Counted from the stretch's first letter, positions 17,647-26,664 are shown. The stretch: DNA of 64,000 bases from JAAFIP01 sp031367325 (GCA_031367325.1 JANLPQ010000007.1:18143-82142), one strand, 5' to 3'. The notes: a model not told the origin generated them from the letters alone. Numbers and translations: made by a program.

Positions 17647-18684
17647 TCACGCCTTGGCTTTGTCAGCCTCGGTGGTAAAAGAATCCGCGTAGAACTCATC
17701 CGCCGGCAAACCGCACTTTGCGGTGTAGTCGGCCAGGGCAGAGTCAATCACAATCGGCGCGCCGCAGGCATACACTTGGTACCCACTTAAATCGGGCAGG
17801 TCTTGCATTACAGCTTGGTGGACAAAACCGGTGCGGCCAGTCCATGCATCCTCTGCCGTGGCGTTAGAGATGACGGGGATGTAAGTCAGGTGGGGCATTT
17901 CAGCCACTTTGGCCATCACCCAGTCGTGCATGTACAGGTCTTCGGGACGGCGGCCACCCCAGTACAGCGTGGCGGGGCGCGTGATGTTTTTAAACTGCAT
18001 GTGCTCGATCAGCGCTTTGATAGGTGCAAAGCCGGTGCCCGACGCCAGCAGCACCATGGGCTTGTCTGAATCGCGCAAATAAAAGCTGCCAAACGGCCCC
18101 TCGATGCGCAAAATTTCTTTGTCTTTCATCGCGCCAAATACATGGTCTGTAAATTTGCCACCGGGCATGTGGCGTATGTGCAGGTCAATCGTGGGTGAGC
18201 CTTGCACTAGCGTGTGCGGTGCGTTGGCCATGCTGTAGCTGCGGCGCGCGCCGTCGCGCAGCAAGAACTCTACATACTGGCCCGCATGAAACTGCATCAC
18301 GTCGTTAGCGGGCAATTGCAGTTTCACCAGCATCACATCGTGCGATTTTTTCTCTAGCAGCGTCACGCGCGACGGCATTTTTTTGATCGGCATGGCACCG
18401 GCTTCGGTCACTTGGCGGCTCTCGAGCACCACGTCGCTGTGCGGCACTCCGCAGCAGGTCAATACAAAGCCATTGGCTTCTTCTGCCACACTCAGTGCTT
18501 TGCTTTGGTGGGGGCCGTGCACTACGGTGCCGGATATTTTTTTGCATTTGCAGCTGCCGCAAGCGCCGTCTTTGCAGCCGTAAGGCATGCCGATGCCTTG
18601 GGCAATGCCGGCGGCCAAAATAGCCTGGTCAGGGTTAACAGTAAAGCTGCGGCCACTGGGCTGCACGGTGACGGTAAATGCCAT
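17647..18684 (-). CDS. Ferredoxin-type [2Fe-2S]/FAD/NAD(P)H oxidoreductase
   Basis: About 345 residues from the ATG at 18684, which has AGGAAAC upstream. An N-terminal plant-type ferredoxin domain has the cluster cysteines in YGCKDGACGSCKCK and a fourth in LTCCG. An FAD-binding domain with RSYSMANAP and an NAD-binding domain with LLASGTGFAPIKALIEH follow. The arrangement matches CDP-6-deoxy-delta-3,4-glucoseen-reductase-like proteins and other electron-transfer reductases of oxygenase systems; the physiological partner is unknown. No oxygenase genes are adjacent. Confidence 0.88.
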   Translation of the reverse strand: MAFTVTVQPSGRSFTVNPDQAILAAGIAQGIGMPYGCKDGACGSCKCKKISGTVVHGPHQSKALSVAEEANGFVLTCCGVPHSDVVLESRQVTEAGAMPIKKMPSRVTLLEKKSHDVMLVKLQLPANDVMQFHAGQYVEFLLRDGARRSYSMANAPHTLVQGSPTIDLHIRHMPGGKFTDHVFGAMKDKEILRIEGPFGSFYLRDSDKPMVLLASGTGFAPIKALIEHMQFKNITRPATLYWGGRRPEDLYMHDWVMAKVAEMPHLTYIPVISNATAEDAWTGRTGFVHQAVMQDLPDLSGYQVYACGAPIVIDSALADYTAKCGLPADEFYADSFTTEADKAKA

Positions 18685-18741
18685 GGGATAGGTTTCCTGA
18701 AACAAATGCGCTGTTTTTAAATCGCTGTAGGTCGCTCTGGC

Positions 18742-19701
18742 TTGGTATGCTTAGACCTTAATAATTCAGCAGAGTGTATTTTGCCTTCAAATCAATCCCC
18801 TTTAGGCGCACTGCCCAGGCGCTTTCGCCAACCCCGCTTGCTGATTGTGGGCTGCGGCGACGTAGGCCTGCGTGTGGCGCGCGCCTTGCCCAAGGCGGTG
18901 CGCATCTTGGCACTTACCTCGTCGCCTAAACGCATGCCAGAGCTACGTGCTGCAGGCATCACCCCTTTAGTGGGTAATTTAGACCATCCTGCCAGCTTAG
19001 CCCGCATAGCTGGCCTGGCCACACGGGTGCTGCATTTGGCCCCACCGCCCACTGACAACCAGGCACAGTGGTGGCGCGACCCGCGCACGCAACGCCTAGT
19101 GCAAACCTTAAGACGCCGCAGCTTGCCCACCAGCCTGGTGTATGGCTCCACCAGCGGCGTTTACGGCGATTGCGGTGGCGACTGGGTGAGCGAGTCGCGC
19201 CCTGTGGCACCCCATACCCCACGCGCCCAGCGCCGGGTAGACGCCGAACAGTCAGTGCGCCTGCTAGGCCGTACAGGGGTGCGCACCAGCATTTTGCGCA
19301 TTCCCGGCATCTACGCGCAAGACCGCGACGGCGGCACGCCGCGCACGCGCCTGGGCAAAGGCACGCCTGTGCTGCATGCGCAAGACGATGTGTACACCAA
19401 CCATATCCATGCCAACGATTTAGCGCGTGCCTGCATTGCCGCGCTGTGGCGCGGTAGGCCCCAGCGCGTGGTCAACGTAAGTGATGACAGTCAATTAAAA
19501 ATGGGCGATTATTTTGACCAAGCCGCTGATTTATATGGCCTGCCCCGCCCTCCCCGCGTAGCGCGTAGCACCGCGCAAGACCAGCTGCCACTGATGCTGC
19601 TGAGCTTTATGAGCGAATCGCGCCGCCTAGTAAATACCCGCATGCGCACTGAGCTACGCGTGACACTGCGCTACCCTACTACGCTGGACGGGCTGCGTTA
19701 A
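18742..19701 (+). CDS. NAD-dependent epimerase/SDR family protein (YeeZ-like)
   Basis: Extended short-chain dehydrogenase of about 310-319 residues. The nucleotide-binding loop is LLIVGCGDVGLRVARAL, and VYGSTSGVYGD and ILRIPGIYAQDR follow the epimerase pattern. There is no YxxxK catalytic pair in the usual place, as in YeeZ-type proteins of uncertain activity. No ATG is available; starts at TTG 18742 or TTG 18781 are both possible, the second giving a product closer in length to relatives. It is divergent from the reductase gene. Confidence 0.8.
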   Translation: MVCLDLNNSAECILPSNQSPLGALPRRFRQPRLLIVGCGDVGLRVARALPKAVRILALTSSPKRMPELRAAGITPLVGNLDHPASLARIAGLATRVLHLAPPPTDNQAQWWRDPRTQRLVQTLRRRSLPTSLVYGSTSGVYGDCGGDWVSESRPVAPHTPRAQRRVDAEQSVRLLGRTGVRTSILRIPGIYAQDRDGGTPRTRLGKGTPVLHAQDDVYTNHIHANDLARACIAALWRGRPQRVVNVSDDSQLKMGDYFDQAADLYGLPRPPRVARSTAQDQLPLMLLSFMSESRRLVNTRMRTELRVTLRYPTTLDGLR

Positions 19702-19736
19702 AGCGCAGTTTTTGCTAGAGGTGCGTCCCTAAAACG

Positions 19737-19848
19737 CTGTTTTTACGGGTGAATACTGTGCTGCGTGTACGCAGCGCCTGCGATACTTGTTTTGTATAGT
19801 TTCATGCGTACACAGCTAGCGGCATTTTTTAGCTAGCCATAAAAACAG
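19737..19848. repeat. Nested inverted repeat upstream of the GMC oxidoreductase
   Basis: An outer 12-bp pair CTGTTTTTACGG / CCATAAAAACAG (19737-19748 and 19837-19848, one mismatch) encloses an inner pair GCTGCGTGTACGCA (19760-19773) / TGCGTACACAGC (19805-19816). It lies just before the gene start and could be an RNA structure, a protein-binding region or part of a mobile hairpin. Confidence 0.6.
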
Positions 19849-19867
19849 TTTCATTCGGGAATAAAAA

Positions 19868-21469
19868 ATGTTTGACTACATCATCATCGGCGCCGGATCA
19901 GCAGGCAGCGTACTGGCTAGCCGCTTGACTGAAGATCCTTCTGTCAAAGTTTGCTTGCTAGAAGCTGGCCCGGTAGATAAATCGGTGCTAATCCACTGCC
20001 CCGCAGGCTTGGCGGTGATGGCGCAAATGGGCAACGGCAACTGGCGCTTTGAAACGACGCCGCAAGCTGGCTTGAATGGCCGCAAAGGCTACCAGCCGCG
20101 CGGCAAAGTGCTGGGGGGCAGCAGCTCGATCAACGCGATGTGTTATATCCGCGGCCAAACCACCGACTACGACCACTGGGCGGCAGAAGGCAATGCGGGC
20201 TGGGGCTGGAACGACCTGCTGCCCTACTTTAAAAGCTCAGAGACTAACGAGCGGCAAGCGGGCAGCGAGTTTGCCCAATGGCACGGCACCAGCGGCCCAT
20301 TGAACGTGATGGACCTGCGCAGCCCCAACCGCTTTGGCCCCAGCTTTATCGAAGCAGGCGTGCAAGCAGGCTACCCGCGCAACCCTGATTTTAACGGCGC
20401 TACGCAAGAAGGCGTGGGCATGTACCAAGTAACCCATAAAGGCGGCGAACGCTGGAGCGCGGCCAAAGGTTACCTCACCCCCAACCTGTCACGCAGCAAT
20501 TTGCAGGTCATCACCAACGCGTTCACCACCAAAATTATTTTTGAAGGCCAACGCGCAGTGGGCGTAGCCTACACGCAAGGCGGTCAAACGCGCGAGGTAC
20601 ATGCTACGCGCGAGGTGCTGCTGTGCGCAGGCGCGCTACAAAGCCCGCAGCTGCTGATGGCCTCGGGCGTGGGGCCTGCAGACCATTTGCAAAAATTGGG
20701 TATTCCTGTAGTGCGTGCCAGCAGCGGCGTGGGCCAAAATCTGCACGACCACCCTGATATCGTGCAAGTGGTAGACGCACCCAAGCTAACCGACTTGTTC
20801 GGTGTGTCGCCCACTGGCATGTGGCATGCGCTGCAAGGCATCATGCAATGGCGCAAAGAGCGCACCGGCATATTAACCAGCAACTTTGCCGAAGCGGGTG
20901 GTTTTATCAAAAGCCAGCCTAGCGAGGCTACGCCCGATTTGCAATTGCATTTTGTAGTGGGTAAGCTAATAGACCATGGCCGCAAACCTACACTGGGTCA
21001 CGGATATTCATGCCATTTGTGTTTGCTGCAGCCCAAGAGCCGAGGCAGCGTACGCTTGGCTAGCAGCAACATGACGGTTGATCCGCTGATTGATCCGAAC
21101 TTTCTATCGCACCCCGACGACATGGCCCGCATGGTGCGCGGCTTCAAACAAATGCGCGCTATCTTGCAGTCACCCGCGCTTAGCCAGTACGGCGGCCGTG
21201 AGCTAGACACTACGGCCAAGGCGGTAAGCGATGCGCAAATTGAAGCGGTGATCCGCGACAAGGCTGACACGATTTACCACCCTGTAGGCTCCGTGCGTAT
21301 GGGCCCTAACGACAGCGACCCAGTAGATGCACAACTGCGCGTGAAGGGTGTGCAAGGTTTGCGCGTTGTCGACGCCTCCATCATGCCGCGCATCGTCAGC
21401 GGCAACACCAATGCACCGACGATTGTGATTGCCGAAAAAGCGGCCGACATGATTCGTGCAGTGCGTTAA
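19868..21469 (+). CDS. GMC-family FAD oxidoreductase (choline/alcohol dehydrogenase type)
   Basis: 533-residue FAD enzyme. The N-terminal dinucleotide fold is YIIIGAGSAGSVLASRL. GMC signature 1 appears as GKVLGGSSSINAMCYIRG (about residues 79-96) and signature 2 as GALQSPQLLMASGVG. The C-terminal catalytic region has YHPVGSVRMG with the active-site His and SGNTNAPT with the second polar residue. Such enzymes oxidise choline or primary alcohols; AlkJ-like alcohol dehydrogenases are among the nearest types. Given the fatty alcohol genes 1-15 kb downstream, an alcohol substrate is attractive but unproven. Confidence 0.92.
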   Translation: MFDYIIIGAGSAGSVLASRLTEDPSVKVCLLEAGPVDKSVLIHCPAGLAVMAQMGNGNWRFETTPQAGLNGRKGYQPRGKVLGGSSSINAMCYIRGQTTDYDHWAAEGNAGWGWNDLLPYFKSSETNERQAGSEFAQWHGTSGPLNVMDLRSPNRFGPSFIEAGVQAGYPRNPDFNGATQEGVGMYQVTHKGGERWSAAKGYLTPNLSRSNLQVITNAFTTKIIFEGQRAVGVAYTQGGQTREVHATREVLLCAGALQSPQLLMASGVGPADHLQKLGIPVVRASSGVGQNLHDHPDIVQVVDAPKLTDLFGVSPTGMWHALQGIMQWRKERTGILTSNFAEAGGFIKSQPSEATPDLQLHFVVGKLIDHGRKPTLGHGYSCHLCLLQPKSRGSVRLASSNMTVDPLIDPNFLSHPDDMARMVRGFKQMRAILQSPALSQYGGRELDTTAKAVSDAQIEAVIRDKADTIYHPVGSVRMGPNDSDPVDAQLRVKGVQGLRVVDASIMPRIVSGNTNAPTIVIAEKAADMIRAVR

Positions 21470-21526
21470 ATCTTATGCCATTGGTTTGTTTGACGCGTTG
21501 CGTAGTAGTGTCTGATCGATACCGTT

Positions 21527-21579
21527 TGCTATTTATTGCATAGCTGGTTGAGCAGGATTTACCTGGGTTACTGGGCTAT
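21527..21579 (+). repeat. Family A dispersed repeat, copy 6
   Basis: Intergenic copy with variant core GCATAGCTGGTTGAGCAGG followed by ATTTACCTGGGTTACTGGGC, downstream of the GMC gene. Confidence 0.88.
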
Positions 21580-21666
21580 TTTATTGTTGAAAATGCCGCT
21601 TGAAGTGGTTTCTAGGGTACCTTTTTTGTTTCGCGTTGACTAGGTCGTTGTTCTAGCACGCGCCCC

Positions 21667-21844
21667 GCTGTGGCGTAGCCCTATCGCCACCCGAACCCCG
21701 GGCCTTCGGCAAGCATCTGCGGTACTCGCTTCGGGGGAAATTTAGAAACTCGCGCAAGCGCTCAGACATCTAAATTTCTAATCCCCTGCGCTCCGTTCCT
21801 CGAGCCCGGGGCTCGAATCGGTGGCGATAGGGCTACGCCACAGC
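21667..21844. repeat. Nested palindromic element of about 178 bp
   Basis: A perfect 25-bp inverted repeat (21667-21691 with 21820-21844) encloses a 7-bp CCCCGGG / CCCGGGG pair (21696-21702, 21805-21811) and a perfect 10-bp GAAATTTAGA / TCTAAATTTC pair (21737-21746, 21769-21778). No open frame of note lies within. It resembles a MITE or other folded mobile element. Confidence 0.75.
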
Positions 21845-21990
21845 CGGTCGCTTGTAGTAGGCTGGGGTTTCGCTCGGTGATGGTCACTGTCAGTGAGGTT
21901 GCTACACAGCTGCCCGCTACCCCGCTGCCCGTCCGCCCTGCTACCCGACTGCCAGCGACCACACCAGTGGAGCGCAGCAACGTCCGGTAT

Positions 21991-22034
21991 ACCTATGACA
22001 AACAATAAAGGGCCGCTAGGTACATTGGGCATGG
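21991..22034 (+). repeat. CCTATGACAAACAATAAAGG tract, copy 1
   Basis: The block CCTATGACAAACAATAAAGG plus GCCGC and a loosely conserved TTGGGCATGGG is found again at 62832-62874 in the same orientation. The rest of the 21470-22095 spacer holds a family A repeat and the long palindrome; I see no gene in it. Confidence 0.65.
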
Positions 22035-22095
22035 GCATACCGTGCGGTGCTATGTGACCGCTAGGTACTAGGACAGCAAAAGGCCCGCCAGACAA

Positions 22096-22395
22096 CTACC
22101 GCGTGTACCCCTCGCACACCCCTGAATTGGAGCGGCCTTTACACTCCCGCATGAGACGTCTTTCACGTTCTCGCGTGCTCTCAGCCGAACCATCATGAAA
22201 GCTCACGCCCCTAACAGTAGTTTTCTTAGCCTTAGCAGTCTTTCGCGGTTTGGGCGAGCCAGTGGAATTTTTAGCGCTGATTGCCACCGTGCCGCTCAAG
22301 AGGGCAATGGGTGCATGCAGCCCCAGCTGCGCAGACGCTGCAAAGCTGGCGCACGCCAAGCTAAGCGCACATGCGCTGTATTTTATGAATCGCAT
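22096..22395 (-). CDS. Small secreted basic hypothetical protein
   Basis: 99 residues from the ATG at 22395, which has AAAGGCGGG upstream; the longer frame to 22425 lacks such a site. The N-terminus is a typical Sec signal peptide (MRFIKYSACALSLACA, cleavage near SFAASA). The mature part is Lys/Arg/Ser-rich and ends with RRLMRECKGRSNSGVCEGYTR, containing two cysteines; similar RECKGRxNxGxCxGY endings occur in small hypothetical proteins of Comamonadaceae, recalled, not searched. Function unknown. It lies just downstream of the acyl reductase gene on the same strand. Confidence 0.65.
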   Translation of the reverse strand: MRFIKYSACALSLACASFAASAQLGLHAPIALLSGTVAISAKNSTGSPKPRKTAKAKKTTVRGVSFHDGSAESTRERERRLMRECKGRSNSGVCEGYTR

Positions 22396-22408
22396 ATTAA
22401 TCCCGCCT

Positions 22409-24394
22409 TTAAAAGTGAATACCACGCATCATCTGCTGCATGGCCACGGCCTCAGCAGACAGCTGCGGTTTGGCTGACTTATCGCCCTTCGCAGCCGATG
22501 AATCTGGGAACATGCGAAAGCTGGTGTTCATCACAATTTGCATGATCTTAGGGAACAAGGCATGCAGCACTTGGCCGGTGATGCCCAAGCGGGTGGCGAT
22601 GCGCACGGTTTTGTAAATGCAAGCACCGGCCACCATGTCGGCAGCTTCTTCAGGCGACAAGGTGGGCACGTTTTTATAAATATTGGTCGGCGCAATCATC
22701 GGCGTACGCACCAGCGGCATGTTGATGGTGGTAAAACTAATACCTTGGTCGCTGTATTCGCTGCTGGCGCAGCGTGTCCATGCGTCTAGCGCAGCTTTGG
22801 AGGCTACGTAAGCGCTAAAACGCGGCGCGTTGGTCAGCACACCAATGGAGCTAATGTTAACGATGTGTCCCTTCTTTTTAGCCGTCATCGCGGGTAGCAG
22901 GCCCATGGTCACGCGGATGCAGCCAAAGTAATTGAGTTGCATGGTGCGCTCAAAGTCGTGAAAGCGGTCGTAGCTGTTTTCAATCGCACGGCGAATCGAG
23001 CGGCCTGCGTTGTTGATGAGGTAATCCACGCCGCCGTGGTTGGCCAGCAGCAGTTTGACGAATCGATCGCAGTCGGTCATGTCGGCAATGTCAGCGGCAT
23101 AGCATACAAAGCTGTAGCCTTTGGCTTTGGCTTCTTTTTGCGCTTCGTCCAGCTTGTCTTGATCTCGGCCGCAAATGATGGTGATCGCTCCTGCCTCAGC
23201 AAACTTGTGCGCACTGGCTAGGCCAATGCCGGATGACCCGCCAGTGATGAGCACCACTTTGCCCTGCACAGTGCCTTTGAGCGAGCGGTCAATAAACAAA
23301 TCGGGGTCGAGGTGACGCTCCCAGTAGTCCCACAGGCGCCAAGCGTAGTCTTTTAGGTGCGGGCACTCAATATTGGAGCCCTTCAAAATTAAATCCAAAT
23401 CGCGGCGGTCAAAACGCGTGGGGTAGTTGATGAAGGTCAGCATGTCCTCGGGCATGCCCAGGTCCTTCATCACCGCAGCTTTCACACGGCGCACGGGCTT
23501 GACCGACATCAGCGTTTTGGTCACGCTCTTGGGGATAAAGCCTAGCAGCGCGGCATTGACGAACAAATTGAACTTAGGTGCGTGGCCTGCTTTGCTGAAA
23601 ATATCCAGCACGTCACCTACACGGTAGCCTTCAGAGTCGACTAAGTGAAAGCACTTTTTAGCAATGGCGGTTTTGTGCGAAATGTAGTCCAAGCAGTTGA
23701 CCACAAAATCCACTGGCACGATGTTCACGCGCCCACCTTCTAGGCCAATCATGGGCATCCACGGCGGCAGCAGCTGGCGCATGCGCTGAATGGCTTTGAA
23801 GAAGTAGTAGGGCCCGTCAATCTTGTCCATCTCGCCGGTTTGGCTATCGCCCACCACCATGGCGGGGCGGTACACCGTCCATGCGCCTTTGTATTCTTTG
23901 CGCACGATCTTCTCAGACTCGTGCTTGGTGCGAAAGTACGGGTGCTCGTAGTTTTCGGCTTCGTCAAACATGTCCTCGCGGAACACGCCTTCGTACAGGC
24001 CCGCTGCCGCAATGCTGGAGACATGGTGAAAGTGCCCTGCGTCAATCGCCTTGGCAAACTCCACCGTGTTGCGGGTGCCGTCGATGTTGACGGCCACTTG
24101 GCTTTCTTCGTCAGCGCTCAGGTCGTACACGGCTGCTAAATGGTGAAAATGGTCGATCTGGCCTTTGAGCTTTTTGATATCGTCAGCCGACACGCCCAGT
24201 TTTTTAGCGGTTAAATCGCCATACACAGGCACGGCGCGGGCTGCAGTCACACCCCAATAGTCACGCAAGCCAGCAACCTTTTTTTCGCTTTCTTTGCGGA
24301 TTAAAAAATGCACCACCGCACCTTTGCGCTCCAATAGTTTTTTAACCAATCGTTTGCCAATAAACCCCGTAGCGCCCGTGACGAAATACTGCAT
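22409..24394 (-). CDS. Two-domain fatty acyl-CoA/ACP reductase (fatty alcohol forming)
   Basis: 661 residues with two Rossmann domains. The N-terminal one (about 1-360) has TGATGFIGKRLV, HHVSSIAAAGLYEG and the YxxxK pair YFRTK (153-157), typical of acyl-CoA reductases. The C-terminal SDR domain (about 375-600) has GGSSGIGLA, NNAGRSIRR and YVASK (529-533). Length, domain order and many blocks (HFHHVSSIAAAGL, GEMDKIDGPYYFFK, FHDFERTMQLNYFG, NISSIGVLTNAPRFSAYV) closely match what I know of the Marinobacter enzyme that reduces acyl-CoA through aldehyde to fatty alcohol. It is divergent from the phasin gene and supplies the alcohol for a WS/DGAT encoded 8 kb away. Confidence 0.88.
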   Translation of the reverse strand: MQYFVTGATGFIGKRLVKKLLERKGAVVHFLIRKESEKKVAGLRDYWGVTAARAVPVYGDLTAKKLGVSADDIKKLKGQIDHFHHLAAVYDLSADEESQVAVNIDGTRNTVEFAKAIDAGHFHHVSSIAAAGLYEGVFREDMFDEAENYEHPYFRTKHESEKIVRKEYKGAWTVYRPAMVVGDSQTGEMDKIDGPYYFFKAIQRMRQLLPPWMPMIGLEGGRVNIVPVDFVVNCLDYISHKTAIAKKCFHLVDSEGYRVGDVLDIFSKAGHAPKFNLFVNAALLGFIPKSVTKTLMSVKPVRRVKAAVMKDLGMPEDMLTFINYPTRFDRRDLDLILKGSNIECPHLKDYAWRLWDYWERHLDPDLFIDRSLKGTVQGKVVLITGGSSGIGLASAHKFAEAGAITIICGRDQDKLDEAQKEAKAKGYSFVCYAADIADMTDCDRFVKLLLANHGGVDYLINNAGRSIRRAIENSYDRFHDFERTMQLNYFGCIRVTMGLLPAMTAKKKGHIVNISSIGVLTNAPRFSAYVASKAALDAWTRCASSEYSDQGISFTTINMPLVRTPMIAPTNIYKNVPTLSPEEAADMVAGACIYKTVRIATRLGITGQVLHALFPKIMQIVMNTSFRMFPDSSAAKGDKSAKPQLSAEAVAMQQMMRGIHF

Positions 24395-24623
24395 GCTGTG
24401 CTCCTGGAAACCGTGTTGTAGATAAAAATACTTAAAACACTATTGTGCACAAAGCCAGTGACAGGGCAATTGCGCGTAAACCCGAGCGCCGCATAGACCG
24501 CTGCCACTACAATTTTAGAAGCTTGCACCTAATATGAGTGCAATCTTCAGATTACAGTGGCAATAAAGCACAGCCAATCCCGCCGTGCCATTGGATCTCA
24601 CCTAGACTTAACGGAGTATTACC
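24395..24623. promoter_or_regulatory. Divergent promoter region between acyl reductase and phasin genes
   Basis: The 229 bases between the two start codons must carry promoters for both genes. CGGAG nine bases before the phasin ATG is a ribosome-binding site, and CAGGAGCACAG precedes the reductase ATG. No operator or well-matched -35/-10 pair could be assigned with confidence. Confidence 0.4.
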
Positions 24624-25157
24624 ATGGTTAAAAAAATCAACAAAGCTGCTGCCCCTAAATCAACGTCTACAGCGTCAGATATGGCCAGCACTATCAAAGA
24701 ATCTGCACAGCAAATTTGGCTGGCAGGGCTAGGGTCTTTTTCCAAAGCACAGGGCGAAGGCGGCAAAGTGTTTGAAACTTTAGTCAAAGAAGGCCTGACC
24801 ATTCAGCGCAAAACCCAAGCCGCTGCGGAAGAAAAAATCTCCGAAGCTACCAACAAAATGGCCGGTATGGCCAACGACATCACCAGCAAAGCCACCAGCA
24901 AATGGGGCAAACTGGAAGATATTTTTGAAGAGCGCGTCGCCAAAGCATTGAACAAACTGGGTGTGCCCTCCGCCAAAGACGTGGACGCTCTGATTGCCCG
25001 CATCGACGAGCTAAATAAAGCCGTTGCCAAGATGGGCAGCAAAACACCTGCGGACAAACCTGCCAACAAGCCAGTGGCCAAAACAGCCAAAGCCGTCGCT
25101 AAAAAAGTAGCCCGCAAACCCGCTGCTAAAAAGCGGGTTGCACGCAAGGTAGCATAA
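24624..25157 (+). CDS. Phasin family protein with Lys/Ala-rich C-terminal tail
   Basis: 177-residue granule-surface protein. The first 110 residues form an amphipathic helical phasin domain (QIWLAGLGSFSKAQGEG ... FEERVAKALNKLGVPSAKDVDALIARI). The last 40 residues are a basic repeat of the PhaF/histone H1-like type (PVAKTAKAVAKKVARKPAAKK), which in PhaF proteins binds DNA and helps granule segregation. It coats PHA or neutral-lipid inclusions. Its divergent neighbour is the fatty acyl reductase. A Rho-independent terminator follows. Confidence 0.9.
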   Translation: MVKKINKAAAPKSTSTASDMASTIKESAQQIWLAGLGSFSKAQGEGGKVFETLVKEGLTIQRKTQAAAEEKISEATNKMAGMANDITSKATSKWGKLEDIFEERVAKALNKLGVPSAKDVDALIARIDELNKAVAKMGSKTPADKPANKPVAKTAKAVAKKVARKPAAKKRVARKVA

Positions 25158-25211
25158 GTAACGCATTGCTTGCGCAGAATTCACCCTTGCACAGCACAGC
25201 ACAGCAACCTT

Positions 25212-25234
25212 AAGGCGCTTTGTGCGCCTTTTTT
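25212..25234 (+). terminator. Rho-independent terminator after the phasin gene
   Basis: Stem AAGGCGC / GCGCCTT with a four-base loop (TTTG plus T) and a following T-run (TTTTTT). Confidence 0.85.
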
Positions 25235-25260
25235 ATGAGTTTTTATACGCGTTTTAGTAG

Positions 25261-25306
25261 TCTAGGCCCGTAAAGTACTGCTCAAGCAGCTATTATTTTT
25301 ATAGTA
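25261..25306 (-). repeat. Family A dispersed repeat, copy 7
   Basis: Reverse copy, GGCCCGTAAAGTACTGCTCA followed by AGCAGCTATTATTTTTATAG, in the spacer before the patatin gene. Confidence 0.88.
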
Positions 25307-25344
25307 CATAAGAAATTAATTGTCCTCGTATATCTCTATTATTC

Positions 25345-26664
25345 ATGCCTAAGCCTGCCTCACGACCCTTGCAACCCTTGCCCCAACAACATAGCCCACC
25401 GCTTAAACGCAAGGGCACGCGCCGCCCCCGCATAGCGCTGGCCATGGCTGGTGGTGGCCCACTAGGTGCCATCTACGAAATAGGCGCACTGTGCGCGCTA
25501 AACGAGGCTTTAGACGGTATTTCTTTTACAGACCTAGACCATTATGTAGGCGTGTCTGCAGGCAGCTTTATTGCGTCGGCTTTGGCCAATGGCATGGAAC
25601 CACACCAACTGTGCCGCAGCTTTATTGACAATGACCAGCCCGCAGTAAACAGTGCAGACGCCTCTGACAGGTTTGATCCCGCTTGGCTTATGCGCCCCGC
25701 CGCAGGAGAATTTGTGCGCCGTAGCATCATGTTGCCGGGCTTGCTAGCGTCTGCCGTATGGCGCGCCACGGTGCAACGCAAGTCGCTGGTCAGCGCGCTA
25801 GAGCTGCTGGGCCCTGCGCTGCCCACCGGTATTTTTACCGGCGATGAGATGAACCGCCAGTTGGCGATCATGTTCAGTCAACCTGGGCGTACTAATGATT
25901 TTCGCCAGCTTAAAAGCCGCTTGACTTTGGTGGCTACCAACCTCAACAGTGGCGAGTCTGCCCTCTTTGGCCAGCCCGGCTGGGACACGGTGCCTATCTC
26001 GCGCGCGGTACAGGCCAGCGCAGCCCTGCCAGGGCTGTTTCCGCCAGTAGAGATTGACAATCAATACTACGTGGACGGCGCACTTAAAAAAACCTTGCAT
26101 GCCACGGTAGCTTTGGAAGAAGGCGTCGACCTGCTGCTGTGCCTGAACCCGCTGGTACCCTTTGACGCTACCCGCACCATGCCATCGGTGATGCAGCGCG
26201 GCTTGTCGCCCGAGCGCCAGCGCATCCCGAGCATCGTAGACGGCGGCTTACCCAGTGTACTAAGCCAAACCTTTCGCAGCATGATCCACTCGCGCATGGA
26301 GCTGGGCATGAAGCACTACGAGCGCAGCTACCCTGATACCGACATCATCTTGATCGAGCCCGATAACCGTGACCCCGAGATGTACTTGGCCAACACCTTC
26401 AGCTACAGCCAGCGCCGGGCCTTGGCAGAGCACGCTTACCAGCAAACCCGCCACATGCTGCGCAGCAACAAAACTACGCTGTCGCGCAAACTAGGCAAGC
26501 ATGGCATCAGCATCAACGCCGATGTACTGAACGATCCTAAACGCCAATTGGTGCAGCCCGTGCCACCGACTAGCCGCTTAGGTCGGGCTATTGTGAATTT
26601 GCAAGAAGTGATGAACGACCTGGAAAATTTCTTGCTAAAGGGCGCAGCGCAGTCGGGCGTATAA
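25345..26664 (+). CDS. Patatin-like phospholipase/lipase
   Basis: 439-residue serine hydrolase of the patatin family. The oxyanion-hole glycines are in MAGGGPLGAIYEIGAL (about residues 33-48), the nucleophile Ser is in GVSAGS (about 70-75) and the catalytic Asp in VDGALKK (about 248-254). There is no signal peptide; a basic Pro-rich N-terminus precedes the domain. Such proteins hydrolyse acyl esters from phospholipids or neutral lipids. Beside the phasin and acyl reductase genes it may mobilise stored lipid. A TetR regulator follows in the same direction. Confidence 0.9.
   Translation: MPKPASRPLQPLPQQHSPPLKRKGTRRPRIALAMAGGGPLGAIYEIGALCALNEALDGISFTDLDHYVGVSAGSFIASALANGMEPHQLCRSFIDNDQPAVNSADASDRFDPAWLMRPAAGEFVRRSIMLPGLLASAVWRATVQRKSLVSALELLGPALPTGIFTGDEMNRQLAIMFSQPGRTNDFRQLKSRLTLVATNLNSGESALFGQPGWDTVPISRAVQASAALPGLFPPVEIDNQYYVDGALKKTLHATVALEEGVDLLLCLNPLVPFDATRTMPSVMQRGLSPERQRIPSIVDGGLPSVLSQTFRSMIHSRMELGMKHYERSYPDTDIILIEPDNRDPEMYLANTFSYSQRRALAEHAYQQTRHMLRSNKTTLSRKLGKHGISINADVLNDPKRQLVQPVPPTSRLGRAIVNLQEVMNDLENFLLKGAAQSGV

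Noticed and set aside
17647..18684. The reductase as a dedicated sugar-nucleotide (glucoseen) reductase
   Set aside because: The label comes from distant similarity; no sugar-nucleotide genes are near, so only the domain-level function is given.
21667..21844. The long palindrome as an integron attC site
   Set aside because: No RYYYAAC/GTTRRRY ends and no integrase gene or cassettes were seen.
21778..22095. Open frames in the 21.7-22.1 kb spacer
   Set aside because: They overlap the palindrome and the CCTATGACAAAC tract; composition is unlike neighbouring genes and no ribosome-binding site was seen.
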